The notes under the pieces were generated by a model. The model did no database searches and had not been told where the DNA came from. It worked only from the letters and a program-made list of their open reading frames with translations. The translations under genes were made by a program, and so were the position numbers. From contig OY783195.1 of NCBI GenBank assembly GCA_963678675.1, forward strand, positions 13,738,505 to 13,802,504: a stretch of DNA of 64,000 bases, written 5' to 3'. This stretch comes from Xiphydria camelus (lineage: Eukaryota > Arthropoda > Insecta > Hymenoptera > Xiphydriidae). This document shows positions 21,815 through 32,859 of the stretch, piece by piece; the stretch's first letter is position 1, and every line of letters starts with the position of its first letter.

Positions 21815-21868
21815 GGTAGAATGTTGTAGGTGGCTTATATCCTTCTTATCCGGAGCCCTTGAAATAAA

Positions 21869-22915
21869 ATTTGGAATTTTTAATTTATGGACCGCGAATA
21901 ACTTTTCACATCGCTTAATACAAAAAATATGGAATTGTATTTACTAGTTACATGCATAATATTTTTCAGTCACTGTCTGATTCGTCGGTCGATGAATAAT
22001 TATTCTCATCATTGAGATCCTTGTCTTTTTCATCCGTGTTGTCTGAAGCTGTAATAACATTTCGAAAATATATTTCAGAAAACCCGAAAATAATTTGAAA
22101 GTTAGTAATTATAAAATTATAAAGTAATGAAAAAGTTGCCTTCGACATTTGAAGATATTTCTTGAAAAGAAGGGCTCTGAGGGCCGTCGAACCAATAATA
22201 TTGGTACTGTCCGTTAATGATGGTCCATCCACATTCTTCAGGTATCCATTGTGTTGGCCACCTCATATGGGCATTGCACCACACACTGGATATAGGTATA
22301 TAGTTCTTATTATTTGCTGCAATAACTCCTGCTTGGTTGGTAGCAGGCTAGATGGATCAGTTCCCATTATTTTATTTTGACTATTTCTTCATTTTCACTC
22401 TTAATTGCGATAAGTATTGCACTTCTGCGATAAGTACATAAGTCTCAAATATTTTTCAACATGTCATACAGCAATTTCATCATCACAATGTCAAAAAGAT
22501 GTATAAACAAAACGATAATAAACAAATAGTACTTAATATCACTCTATATAAAGGCGTGTATACCGAACATTGGAAAAGTTAATTTATCACAAGATCATTA
22601 CTATTTACTCAAGGTTAACCCTAAATGCACTTTTAGCAACTTTCAAACTGCTGTAACTTCGTATATAAATATGAATTTGAGTACAAAATCGTAAGAGACC
22701 TTTTCTTTTTAAAATGGCCCAGATAGTATAAATATGTACTTTTTAAAACAAAATTTATATTTCTTCAAATCTTGTTTAAACAAATGCGTTTTAAACAATA
22801 ATATATCACTCGAACGCAAAATCAATAGCGATATTCCTATTCTACGGGTGAAAATACATCAGACAAACTTTTATTTATCCTTTGCACTTCAAACCCCAAC
22901 GAGAGATCAACATGG
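21869..22915. other. Core of the TAA-flanked palindromic element
   Basis: AT-rich. Short frames on both strands (for example 21966-22232 on the - strand, with an acidic tail) show no family motif. No transposase domain can be read, so the element is likely non-autonomous. Confidence 0.45.
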
Positions 22916-23493
22916 AAAATATTCTAACGCGTTTTTTCTATTTTTTACAGATATCCGGCAATTATTTTGTCGGACAATCATTCCACTGCATTGTAAACTT
23001 AATTTCACACAAAATGAAAACAAAATTTAATGTTGGTAATGATGTCAACATGCTTCATAAAAATGGCATGTTCAGAATGTCGGACTGGACATACCCGGCA
23101 AAAACCTTGTCGGACAATATTACTATCAAATTCTATAAATATTTATCTTACTTCGGGCAAAGATCCAGCTTGTTGGTCGTCAATAAACAAAATTCATAAA
23201 AATGACATGTTCAGTGTCGGACTGGACATACCCGGCAGAAAACTTGTCAGACAATGTTACCGTTTGATTTCATAAATATTTATCTTACTTTGGGCAAAGA
23301 ATCAGACTGTTGGTCATCAATAAACAAATTTCATAAAATTGACATGTTTGTTAATTAATATCTCGAAACCCCGGCGGAAACCAGACTTTTCGCAGATAAA
23401 AAAGCTGGCAGATTCGGCAAAATGAAGATGCTCACAAAGTTTCAGAGGAGTGGTAATCAATTTTTTTTTCTTACTAGTGATCCCGTACTATAA

Positions 23494-24656
23494 TTACCCT
23501 TAATGCAAGGAATGGAGCTGCTGTGAGTCCACATAAGTGACAATATTTAATTCAAATGTTTTTATTTCCTCAGATGAATTAAATCTGAATAGTATTCGCT
23601 GGAACGGTCGATTATCTTCGTGGACGAATATTTGTCGGTACATCTTGACAATGGCTGCTGTGACTCCGACCTTGAATAGTCGCCACCTAGTGAGAATTAG
23701 CCATATGTCCGACTGCAATTTCGGTCCAGGATACATCAACGAGTTTAGTGAATGCCCTCTGCTTGTCTTTTGCGATGCATTAAACACCACCCGAATCTTC
23801 TTTTCTGGATCGTTCTTCTTCATTACTCCGTGGTGTGGAATAAAGTACGATTGCTGAGCAATTTTCGTGGGGTCACTGACTTCATGCATGTGACCTAAGG
23901 ATCTATACTTTTCCATAAAATCTTGATACTTAGATGAAAGTATAGCATTTTTTTCATTTTGAACAAGGCAAGATATTGTGCTAGCGCCTTAGAGCGCGAC
24001 TCGCCAAGTAACTCGTGGGCTTGTGGCTTGAGCGGTAGACGAACTTCGTAGCGACCATCCTTGAGCCTCTTGTGTGTTTTCACAAACTGTTCTTCACAAC
24101 CTTTTTCGTCCCGGGTTGGGATTTCAATGTTACTGAATTCTTCCACCTCCCAGAACCGTTTCAAGTTTTTGTTGAGCTCTTCCATCGTTTGTGAATGCGG
24201 TTGGATACGACACGAGAGCGTTGCGACGAGTCATGGCCATATTTCCCGTGAACTGGTCCCATGAGTAGGTACGTATCCGAATGGTGTACCATATGCCGTA
24301 GGTATCCCTGGAGGACCCTCGATGCGATCGTTGAGGAATAGCTGTCCGCAGACGTCTGCTCCTAACAAGAGATCTATTTGAGACGGAGTTGCAACTGTTG
24401 GATCAGCTAGTTTAATGCCTTTTAGGTGATGCCAACTTCTTGACGCAATCCTTTGTGATGGTAGTTCGTTAGACAGCCTGTTGACTACCAATACTGTGAG
24501 GTTGATCGAGAAATCTCGATCTATACAAGATTCTACTGACACGTTGACTGCGCTGCTTGCTTTAGCGATCCTTGTGCCATCGAAGCTTGATATTACGTAG
24601 AGTATAGAAATTGTCACCAAAACTGCACTGATGAAGCCTTCACTAATGAACTTCAA
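23494..24656 (-). pseudogene. BEL/Pao retrotransposon pol, first half
   Basis: On the - strand three frames follow one another: a peptidase region (FDGTRIAKASSAVNVSVES, IDLLLGADVCGQLFLNDRIE; DUF1758-like), a linker (FWEVEEFSNIEIPTRDEKGC, YEVRLPLKPQAHELLGESRS) and the first part of reverse transcriptase (IPHHGVMKKNDPEKKIRVVF, NASQKTSRGHSLNSL, IFVHEDNRPFQRILFRF). The frames are separated by shifts near 24240 and 23930. The reading stops at the TAA-flanked insertion and resumes at 16431. The gag part is not present above 24656. Confidence 0.75.
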
Positions 24657-24659
24657 TGA

Positions 24660-25160
24660 ATTCGTTGCCTTCGAAAGATTACTAAAAATCGTTCAAAATA
24701 TAGTTTTAAATGCAAAAATTTTTTTTATTCACGTTACCTAGATTTATTTTACTTCGAAGGATTAGTAGAAATAGTTTGAATAATAAAAAAAGTGAAAAAG
24801 TTTGAAAATTTATTGTAACATAATTGACCTTTAATAACAAAATTGACAATACTTACTTCTAGCAGTTTCTTTCTCGATTTGCGCAAAAACTACTCATCGA
24901 AAGGTACCAAAATTTGGTGTTGTTGTAAAGCATTTTTAAAGAGCTTTCCAATGCTGTATCATACATGGGGGATTGCTATTTAAGATTACAAAGTTAGGGG
25001 GGCTACCCCTAAGGAGGTTGGAGTGGGTGCGTCTCCGATTATGTCATTTTTGTTCCCCCTCTCCAATGCCGAAACCGTATTTTTTTTTAGAAAATCTCTG
25101 TAACTTTCTAAGATATTGGGGTGGCAAGTTTTCAAAATATCAACCTGTATAATTATATAT
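24660..25160. other. Gene-free stretch
   Basis: Contains a block (TTGGTGTTGTTGTAAAGC, ACAAAGTTAGGGGGGCTACC) of the low-complexity-flanked kind often repeated in insects, but no second copy is seen in this window. Confidence 0.35.
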
Positions 25161-25165
25161 AATTA

Positions 25166-25278
25166 ATCGGACATAATCAGATCCGAAAATTGGCGCGATC
25201 TAATCATATATAACCATATCTGATTATACATTATTAGATCGCACTAATTTTCGGATCTGATTATATCTGATTAGTTAT
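25166..25278. repeat. AT-rich hairpin
   Basis: GGACATAATCAGATCCGAAA pairs with TTTCGGATCTGATTATATCT around a loop of about 40-50 bases, including GATCTAAT / ATTAGATC. Likely a small foldback insertion in TATATA-type sequence. Confidence 0.6.
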
Positions 25279-25300
25279 ATATGATTACATATAATTATAT

Positions 25301-25551
25301 ATGAAGGGTCCAGTGGAAAAACGATGAGGTTCCATATTTCTAAAAGTTGAGAAACACGACATTTAAAGTTTCACAATGCACGGGAGTCCACTGTGCCGCC
25401 TATTTTCAACCACAGTTTTTAGTGGAATCTCAGTGTTCGTCCCCTGTAAGGTTTGATATGATGATACTTCATGTTACAAGCTAACAGATGTCGCTAAAAT
25501 ATCGATTTCGAAAAAAATGGACCCTCATCGTTTTTCCACTGGACCCTTCAT
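25301..25551. mobile_element. MITE with 29-bp TIRs beginning GGGTCCAGTGG
   Basis: ATGAAGGGTCCAGTGGAAAA at the left and the exact inverse at the right (ending 25551), with AACGATGAGG continuing the pairing. About 250 bp, no coding capacity. The target duplication is obscured by the surrounding TA-rich repeats. Confidence 0.7.
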
Positions 25552-25988
25552 ATGATTATATATAATCATTTTTTCCCGTGAGCCTTTTCCTAGATTCCTA
25601 TCATCGGTAATTTATAATCAAGATCTTCAACTCTGTTTCGTGCCCCTTGCCAAATCTCTAAAAAATGTAGGTATGTATATCTTATAGAATTCTCGAATTT
25701 CTTGTTACCAATAAGTTTTTCGTAAATAAAGTAGAAATTACCACAATAGTCTTCGATTTTCATATCGAGTAGCATCTAGGTTGATTTGTCTAGTGTTAAG
25801 CGATTGCAGATACATGCTATTGTGTTTCGAATTTTAATCGACCACCAACATCTTTATTTGTCATCTCCGAAATGTAACCAATTAATTGGGATTTCGGAAC
25901 AACTATTATCGTTGAGTAATCACATATAATAGCGTGTGTTTTTGATTTATTCTTATTCACGTTTTTTTCAACCTAATATACCAATCTA

Positions 25989-27199
25989 TTGGGTCTTTGC
26001 ATAATTCCGTAGCGAAAACTGAGTAAATTCAAACGCAAAATATTTAGAAAAAAAAAGCGATTTAAATGAACTAAATATGTTCCATTCTGTTCAATGACAT
26101 TCTGCCATCTCTCCACGAGCTTCATTATCCCTCTTTCATAGAAGTCCTGAGATTTTTGGGCAAAGAAGTCATCCAAGTGGTTTTTGAGGACGTTCAGGGA
26201 ACTGAAGGTTTTGTTAATCAAATTATTCTGTAGCGCCCGGAACAAGTGAAAGTCTGAAGGTGCTAGGTCTGGACTATACGGTGGTTGCACCAAAACATCC
26301 CACACAAATCGCAATAATGTTTGCCGAGTCACCAGAGAAACGTGTGGCCTAGCGTTGTCCCGGTGGAACACAGCGCCCTTTCTGTTCGCCAATTCGGGCA
26401 GCTTCTGATCAATCGCTTGCTTTAATTTAGCCAGTTGTGAGCAGTACTTGGTGGAATCAATCGTTTTGTTGGGTGGTAGCAGCTCATAATAGACGATTCC
26501 TTTAAATAATCCCACCAGATACTGAGCATGACCTTTTTCGGATGTAATCCTGGCTTTGCGACCATTTGAGGAGCCTCTCCGCGCTTCGACCATAATCTTT
26601 TTCGACTGATATTGTTGTAGACAATCCACTTTTCATCGCCAGTAATCATCTGCTTTAAAAATGGTTCATTTTGATGGCGTTTGAGCAGCGAGTCGCAAGC
26701 AGAAATTCAGACCATTAAATTCTTTTTGCTTAATTTGTGCGGCACCCAAACATCAAGCTTGTTTACCATTCTAAGCTTTCGTAAATGCCTCGAAACAGTT
26801 GATTGGTTAATGTTGCCGATCTCTGTAGTCGTGAAATGCCGGTCAGAGTCGATTAAAGCCTTCATTTGATCGACATCAGCAGTGACTGGCCGACCAGAGC
26901 GAGGAGCATCTTCGAAATCAAAATCTCCGCAACGAAATTTCGCAAACCACTTCCGACACACACTTTCACTTATGGCGAAATGCACCGAAAATACACACTT
27001 TTTCCTTCCATGTTCAAAATATACATAATTAAACTTCGTATACGTCACGGATTTCGATAAATACTTTCTTAAAATATCGGCACAAATTTCAGCTTTCATT
27101 TAATGTATGACACTTCATACTTTTGACCATGTGAGAGCGGAAAAACAACTGCGAACGACATCTGTGGGGATCTCGCTACGGAATTATGCATAGATCCAA
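25989..27199 (-). mobile_element. Complete but inactive mariner element
   Basis: TIRs of about 27 bp (TTGGGTCTTTGCATAATTCC and its near-inverse) are flanked by TA at 25987-25988 and 27200-27201. Length 1211 bp is close to the usual 1.3 kb. It carries a transposase on the - strand broken into several frames. Confidence 0.85.
26010..27099 (-). pseudogene. Mariner transposase (D,D34D type)
   Basis: The N-terminal part (26707-27099) has CRKWFAKFRCGDFDFEDAPR, SGRPVTADVDQMKALI and TTTEIGNINQSTVSRHLRKL, a paired helix-turn-helix for TIR binding; its first half is disturbed. The catalytic part follows in other frames: MITGDEKWIVYNN (first Asp), HRDNARPHVS (second) and PYSPDLAPSDFHLF (third), the last two spaced as in D34D mariners. 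Shifts near 26690 and 26560 break it. Related to Mos1/SETMAR-type elements. Inactive. Confidence 0.8.
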
Positions 27200-27307
27200 T
27201 ATACGTATATCTTGGTTTCAGATACATTTTTGAAAGCAGTACCACTTACTTATTTGGGATTAAATTGTAATATTTTCATTAATTTTTAAATATGAGTATG
27301 AGAAGCA

Positions 27308-27435
27308 TTAGGGTCCATCCATATATTACGTAAGACGTTTGAGGGTGAGGGGGGGTATGAATATTTCTTACAATGTCTTACAATAGGGCGGGGGGGGGGG
27401 GTCTAGACCTCATCTTACGTGAGAAATTCCTAGCC
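27308..27435. repeat. Repeat with G-rich core
   Basis: GGGTCCATCCATATATTACG..GTAAGAC opens a block that ends with ATCTTACGTGAGAAATTC; a run of 13-14 G lies near 27393-27406. The TTACGTAAGA / TCTTACGTGAG words are inverted, as in small foldbacks. I recognise this type of sequence as common in insect genomes but cannot name it. Confidence 0.4.
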
Positions 27436-27808
27436 AAAAATGCTATCAAATCACTCAATACAGATTGAAAGAAGCGCTGTACTTTGCATCAAATAAAGCA
27501 GTAACAATAGACAAAAGAATGTGCAAAACCCAGGATCAAGCAGAGAAGAGGCGACCTGCACGAGTGGCATTGCGTCGTGATCGGGAGCTTATGTGCATCT
27601 TCCGAAATAGTGAAACGGGAGTGGAGGACGTCGAGTGGGTTGAGGAGCAAGACGTCTCTACTAAGGATATATTTTATTAAACGAAGTTTATTTCCATAGT
27701 TTCTAACGAACCATGCTAAGAGTTTTTCAGCATAATGATTCATTGCTTTACATAACTTATGGTCGCTCAAAATCCTAATACTATATTCAGAGTTAAGAAC
27801 TGAGTATA
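27436..27808. other. Gene-free stretch
   Basis: A 71-codon frame at 27465-27680 (+) has no recognisable motif and no supporting context; treated as chance. Confidence 0.35.
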
Positions 27809-27894
27809 CATATCGTCACCCCAATATAGGTTTATTCAATGTCCCATTCATAAAAGGAGGATATTGAACAAACCTATATTGAGGTGACGATATA
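27809..27894. repeat. Hairpin of ~86 bp
   Basis: ATATCGTCACCCCAATATAG at left pairs with CTATATTGAGGTGACGATAT at right, with a loop of about 20 bases. A small foldback insertion. Confidence 0.65.
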
Positions 27895-27915
27895 TGTATG
27901 CGTGGGCGCAAGTTC

Positions 27916-28600
27916 TATTAAAGTAGTATGGTCACGAATCGATTTCCAAGATTTAAATATGAAATAATTATGTATGCAAGCTAATATCAATAGAAACCTT
28001 CTGGTGCAATTTGGAGTAGATTGACCGTTTAGTATGTCTGATAAAAATTAATTACCGAGTAAAAAATAACCCAGTCTTATGGGCAAAACACATTTCTTGG
28101 GGTTTGTATGTAAAATCCAAGATTAAAATATAAAAAATATACCAAAAAACGGGGGGAAAAAAAAACAAAAATTTACACCCATTGATGAAAATTATTGACC
28201 GTTTGATACTTTAGTTATAACTAATTTCTGCTTCTCGGTGTTTGGAAATAGCGCGTCGAGTAGATGCGGTAACGTCGCGTCAGTGGAGTGGGTTCAAGCG
28301 TGCATTTCAGATCTCGTTTTCCCCACGATACACTCAAACGTTTGAGTGTATCGTGGTTTTCTCTACTGGGCCACGAGCCCATTGATAATATGCGTTGCCA
28401 CACATAAAAAGACGCTAGTCAAAGGAGAGGCACATTATTTGAATAATAAGTGAAAAATAACCAAAATAATCGACTCATTCTTATGGTCATAAATTTTATA
28501 ATTCACAAAGAGAATTTTCAATTATAAATCATAGTTTTTTGATGACTTTTTTTACGGACACGAAACGATCACTTTGGAGAGTGACCATACTACTTTAATA
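27916..28600. mobile_element. MITE with 21-bp TIRs, TA-flanked
   Basis: TATTAAAGTAGTATGGTCAC and its exact inverse bound 685 bp; a TA duplication is possible within the termini. No coding frame. It contains the 34-bp palindrome at 28323-28356. Confidence 0.55.
28323..28356. repeat. 34-bp perfect palindrome
   Basis: CCACGATACACTCAAACG followed at once by its inverse, no loop. Would extrude as a cruciform. Confidence 0.8.
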
Positions 28601-28605
28601 CAATT

Positions 28606-28978
28606 GGGCTTGTATACAAAAAGAATTGGTGCAATTATGTCGCTTTCAGTCTAGCGATATCATTTAAACTCGGTTTCCTAGCAAATTCCCGACTAATAAA
28701 TGATGACATGGATATTAACTTTACATTAACTTTTTTTAAAAACATTGTATCGTATCGTATCGAATCGTATATTTTTTAAATCCTTTTGCTAGAATTGTAT
28801 TAAATGTTTTTTGACTCCAAAAATACTAAGTGCATTCTGTCGAGAAATATCTGTTTTATCATATCAATTTTCAGTTCTTTCAAGCGAGAGGCCTCCTCAC
28901 CTATCCACGTAACATTCAACATCCTATGTATATACCCACATAACATTTGGATATGCAATGTGTGTAGTATATATATTA
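28606..28978. other. AT-rich gene-free stretch
   Basis: Nothing recognised apart from a short CGTATCGTATCG-type repetition near 28750. Confidence 0.4.
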
Positions 28979-29602
28979 GACTGATTCAAAAAAAAGCTTT
29001 TTTAATTAATTCTTTTGGCGGGCACTTAAAACGTTAGTATTTAATGTAACTTTAAATATGTCGCCGGATGCACATTCTCATTCAATATTTAGGGGTGTCT
29101 CAATCGCTTTTTCTGATTTCCATTTGAATAACACGGTGAAATTGTTGAATCGTATGTTTAGTGCTAATTTCTTCTACGGTAAAAAAATTTCCCCGTGAAA
29201 AATTTTAAAAATTGAGTTTTAGATGTAATTGATGTAAAGAAATATTAGTTTTAATTATTAAATAAAATTAAATGATAATTATGGGGGAATAAATTGCACA
29301 ATTATCATTTAATTCTATTTAATAATTAAAAATAATATTTCTTTACGTCAATTACACCTAAAACTCAATTTTTCTAATTGTTCACGGGGAAATTTTTTAA
29401 CGTAGAAGGAAATAGCACTACACTGACGATTCAACAATTTTACCGTGTTTATCAAATGGAAATCAGAAAAAGCGATTGAGACACCCCTAAATATTGAGTG
29501 AGAATATGCACCCGGTGACATATTCAAAGTTACATTAAATACTAACGTTTTTTAAGTGCCCCCCAAGAGAATTAATTAAAAAAGATTTTTTTTAAATCAA
29601 TC
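28979..29602. mobile_element. 624-bp near-perfect palindrome, TA-flanked MITE
   Basis: The two halves (centre near 29288) are inverted copies with few mismatches over about 300 bp each. Ends are GACTGATTCAAAAAAAAGC and its inverse; TA lies at 28977-28978 and 29603-29604. A Tc1/mariner-type non-autonomous foldback with no coding capacity. Confidence 0.8.
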
Positions 29603-29999
29603 TAATGTATATGCGTTGATAGATATTGCATATGCTGTGCACATACCTAAAAGTACATTAGGTATCTAGTAAATGTGCTATAATATATATGTGAAAATGT
29701 AATCACATGTCCATTTTGAAGACATTCAGAGTATGTCCGTATGTATACGGGGTGTTCTACTCAGGATAGTCATAGCGGGTGTGGCCTAATTTGCCCATAA
29801 TTTGTACCACCTTCCAATAATGGATTGATGGCATAAGTATTGACTGACAACCAAGTTCAGACTCTCAGTCAATACTGGCGGGCGGGGGTAGAAACCCCGA
29901 ACTCGAGGACTCCTGATAAGCTATTGATGCGCTGACGGCACTGCCGTCGGCACAGATGATTATTACCCGCAGAGATCTATGGAATCGAATGTGCCATAG

Positions 30000-30585
30000 A
30001 CATGACGAAAACGCGGGTCGGCCCCGAGGAAGATCTGGTGCGTCTTAGACTTTGCTGGTGCCCCAAGAGGCCGTGCAGTTGGGACGCTCGAGTGAGCGGT
30101 GGAAACTCCCCAATCACAAGGGCAAAGTGGTGTACACTGCCACTGAGCCAAGTCTGCCCCTCCTCCAAGTGGTGCCCGCTGGATAGCCTCGATTTGGCGT
30201 GAGGTGAACTGACGGGGTTCAGGCCAGCCCGAGAGGAGTTTCCCTTCACATTAACGAGCGAACTAGACGAAGGGAATATGCGGACCGAAGCATGAGCTTT
30301 GATGCAGAATTCTGTGTCAGAGACAAATTCGGAAGGCACGGCAAGGCGCGTTTAAAGCGTTGCGCGCGTCCGAGCCGATCGATGTAACTGGTATTGATTA
30401 CAGCGATGAGATTTCCTCTCTGCTTCGTTGGTCAGTCCGAGGATGGTGCGAGGGATTCGCGCTGGAGAAAACCGATCTTTGAGCCCGGCAGCTGAGCAAA
30501 GGTAGCCAGGTGAATAAGACCCCACCGAACGAAGTTTCTCAGATACTGCCAAAAGGGCCAAGGCAGCATAGCGGCCATGGCTTTA
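30000..30585. other. GC-rich subterminal region without identified gene
   Basis: Frames of 60-120 codons occur on both strands but none shows a family motif or splice structure. It may be non-coding body of the 29744-34618 element. Confidence 0.35.
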
Positions 30586-30589
30586 ACCC

Positions 30590-30722
30590 TTTCGATACGC
30601 GCGCCGGATATATCCGGCATCCATCTGGTTACCGGTGTGGCCGAGCGCCAGATATATCCGGCATCCACATCTGATGACCAGTATGGACGAGTGCCGGATA
30701 CATCTGGCATCCATGTAACAAT
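30590..30722 (+). repeat. Short tandem repeat, ~3 units
   Basis: Units of about 50 bp built around GCCGGATATATCCGGCATCC, with a built-in palindrome GGATATATCC; starts near 30600, 30648 and 30694. Confidence 0.7.
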
Positions 30723-31100
30723 CCATGTATACAAACGATATTTACAGTTGGTAAGATTCTATTTTACCGACGTATTAGATGAGGATCATATTGGAAATAT
30801 ATTTTGTACATACGCATAAAACCTTGGACTGTTCGATTTTGAAACGATCATTTTCTGCGTTCTTATCTGCTTTGATTGATTTTTTTATAAATATCTTTTA
30901 ATATTAAAGCTACAAACAATACTTGTTGGAAAAAACATTGTGTGCTCAAGCACAGTTTTTATTTAACCCTTTAAGTTGTACTGGGAGAATCGTTTCCCAC
31001 CAGGCCTAAGTCTCCTAGCTGATGTTTTAATGGGAAACTAATACTACACAAGATAAATGTAAATTCTAATACATATGAAAAAATAATATACCTAAATAAG

Positions 31101-31359
31101 TAAGGTAAGGTGGGGTAAGAGCGTACCAAAAAATAGATGGGGCAAGCACATTATATCAACAAAAACAATAATTTAGGTTAGCTACTGCGGAAATACCTCT
31201 TAGATTAGAAAAACAGCTTAATTAACATACTCGTACGTACTCACCAAAAATTACAAATTAAAGATAGCAGCACCATTCGCTAAGAAACTTGAATAAAAAT
31301 GGATGAGGCATTTGCCTCGTCTATTTTTTTTGTACGCTCTTACTACCCACCTTACCTTA
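31101..31359. mobile_element. MITE with TAAGGTAAGGTGGGG termini
   Basis: TAAGGTAAGGTGGGGTAAGA..GCGTACCAAAAAATAGA at left pairs with TCTATTTTTTTTGTACGCTC..TTACCTTA at right (about 37 bp, a few mismatches). Related in its GGTGGGGTAA core to the ends of the 35703-42878 element. Confidence 0.7.
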
Positions 31360-31559
31360 TCTATAATTTTAAAAAATATGAAAAAAAAAAGGTGTGAGTG
31401 CCGTTGTACTCACGGAGGATGTGTAAACATCTTACAATTATCTGCGATCCGAGTTTAATTGGGGAATATGACGTCGTAGTTCGACATAAAGAAGTTTAAT
31501 TTTTTCTATAATAAAATATTTATTATTATTATATTAGATTTATAACTTACTAGCAGCCC

Positions 31560-32690
31560 GTCCCGGCTTCGCACGGGTAGATTGTGGATTGATTTTGTCC
31601 GTCCACCATTGTTTAAATACATTTTTAATACAAAACTTTTAGTATTTTTCCCGGGCTACGCAATGGTCATATTGGATTTGACCTTGACCATGACCTTCAA
31701 GGTTATATCAAGATCAAATTAATTTTTTTTCACGTTCAAATGTGTCCTTGACCATTTTTTTTCATGTTACCTTTATTGTCAGCGGAGGTCAAATTTAGGT
31801 CAAGTATAGTTCGACTTTTTGAACACCCTGTATAAGATTTACTAACTCAGAAACCTTCGCGGATATGCGTCCAACTGTTCCCCAAATTTTCATCGCAATC
31901 GGATGAACGGTTTAGGAAGGCATAATAATCATCCGTACCGGTACTTTTTGAATACCCTGTATAAGATTTACTAACTCAGAAACCTTCGCGGGCATGCGTC
32001 CAACCATTTCCCAACTTTTCATCGCAATCGGATTAACGGTTTAGGAAGGCATAATAATCATCAGTACCGGTACTTTTTGAACACCTTTTATCAGATTTAC
32101 TAACTCAGAAACCTTCGCGGGCATGCGTCCAACCATTCCCCAAAGTTTCATCGCAATCGGATGAACGGTTTAGGAAGGCATAATAATCATCCGTACCGGT
32201 ACTTTTTGAACACCCTGTATAAGATTTACTAACTCAAACCTTCGCGGATATGCGTCCAACTGTTCCCCAAATTTTCGTCGCAATCGGATGAACGGTTTAG
32301 GAAGGCATAATAATCATCCGTACCGGTACTTTTTGAACACCCTATATAAGATTTACTAAGTCAGAAACCTTCGCGGGCATGCGTCCAACCATTCCCCAAC
32401 TTTTCATCGCAATCGGATGAACGGTTTAGGAAGGCATAATAATCATCAGTACCGGTACTTTTTGAACACCCTGTATAAGATTTACTAACTCAGAAACCTT
32501 CGCGGGCATGCGTCCAGCCATTCCCCAAAGTTTCATCGCAATCTGATGAACGGTTTAGGAAGGCATTTGATATTACCTTAAAGGTCACGCGGTCAAGGTC
32601 AAATCCAATACGACCACTGGGTAGCCACGGGAAAATCCTTAAAGTTTTGTATTAAACATTTTTCTCTAAAATGTTTTCCCGTTAAGGTAA
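31560..32690. mobile_element. TIR-bounded element carrying a 129-bp tandem array
   Basis: Left arm about 31615-31715 (AATACAAAACTTTTAGTATT, GGATTTGACCTTGACCATGA) is inverted at about 32570-32665. Outside the left arm lies CCCGTCCCGGCTTCGCACGGG, which folds on itself and is a common arthropod repeat motif. The interior is almost entirely the tandem array. No coding frame. Confidence 0.6.
31805..32570 (+). repeat. Six tandem copies of a 129-bp unit
   Basis: Each unit contains AAGATTTACTAACTCAGAAA, CCTTCGCGGGCATGCGTCCA, TCGCAATCGGATGAACGGTT and CCGTACCGGTACTTTTTGAA. Equivalent positions are 31834, 31963, 32092, 32221, 32348 and 32477, so the period is 129 except one 127-bp unit with a small deletion. 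Copies are highly similar. Confidence 0.92.
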
Positions 32691-32859
32691 TCCAGCTTGC
32701 GCGAATAGTATGCGCAGTAGCGCCACACACACACTGACGCAGTCACATGTACACGGCTTACGTCTGACGCTCGATTTCCCAGGAAGGTCCCACCGTAGAG
32801 CCATAGCATAGATGTTTACACATCAACAATTTTTTCATGGCAAGAAATATTATCTTATA

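Larger units (their letters stand above)
17003..21860. mobile_element. hAT-like MITE, split by the Ty3 insertion
   Basis: Without the retrotransposon this is a palindromic unit of about 240 bp. Outer arms are GGGCTCGGGATATAAGAAGG (17003) and its inverse ending at 21860 (CTTATCCGGAGCCCTT). An inner hairpin pairs TTGAGTTCAAAATGTCGCAT (about 17056) with its inverse (about 17163). GAAATAAA is directly repeated at 16995-17002 and 21861-21868; an 8-bp duplication is the hAT signature. The Ty3 element entered near its right arm. Confidence 0.6.
16432..23490. mobile_element. Palindromic DNA transposon with TAA duplication, inserted in BEL
   Basis: The ends are TAGTACGGGATC and GATCCCGTACTA. Long inverted arms run 16440-16990 and about 22930-23490; each carries tandem copies of a block of about 140-150 bp with TTGTCCGACAA and TTTTCTGCCGGGTAT. 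TAA is repeated directly at 16429-16431 and 23491-23493. Deleting 16432-23493 restores a continuous BEL reading frame across the site, which supports these borders. A 3-bp TAA duplication fits PIF/Harbinger-type elements. The element carries no recognisable transposase; its core (about 21869-22900) is AT-rich. It has itself been entered by a hAT-like MITE and a Ty3 element. Confidence 0.7.

Noticed and set aside
23537..23857. 106-codon + strand frame
   Set aside because: Antisense shadow of the BEL reverse transcriptase read on the - strand.
27465..27680. 71-codon + strand frame
   Set aside because: No recognisable motif, no splice sites or neighbours that support it.
30000..30560. GC-rich block considered as an rRNA fragment
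   Set aside because: I could not match any conserved rRNA segment in it.
31805..32570. Regular repeats considered as a CRISPR array
   Set aside because: Units are 129 bp and contiguous, with no spacers, in a eukaryotic context.
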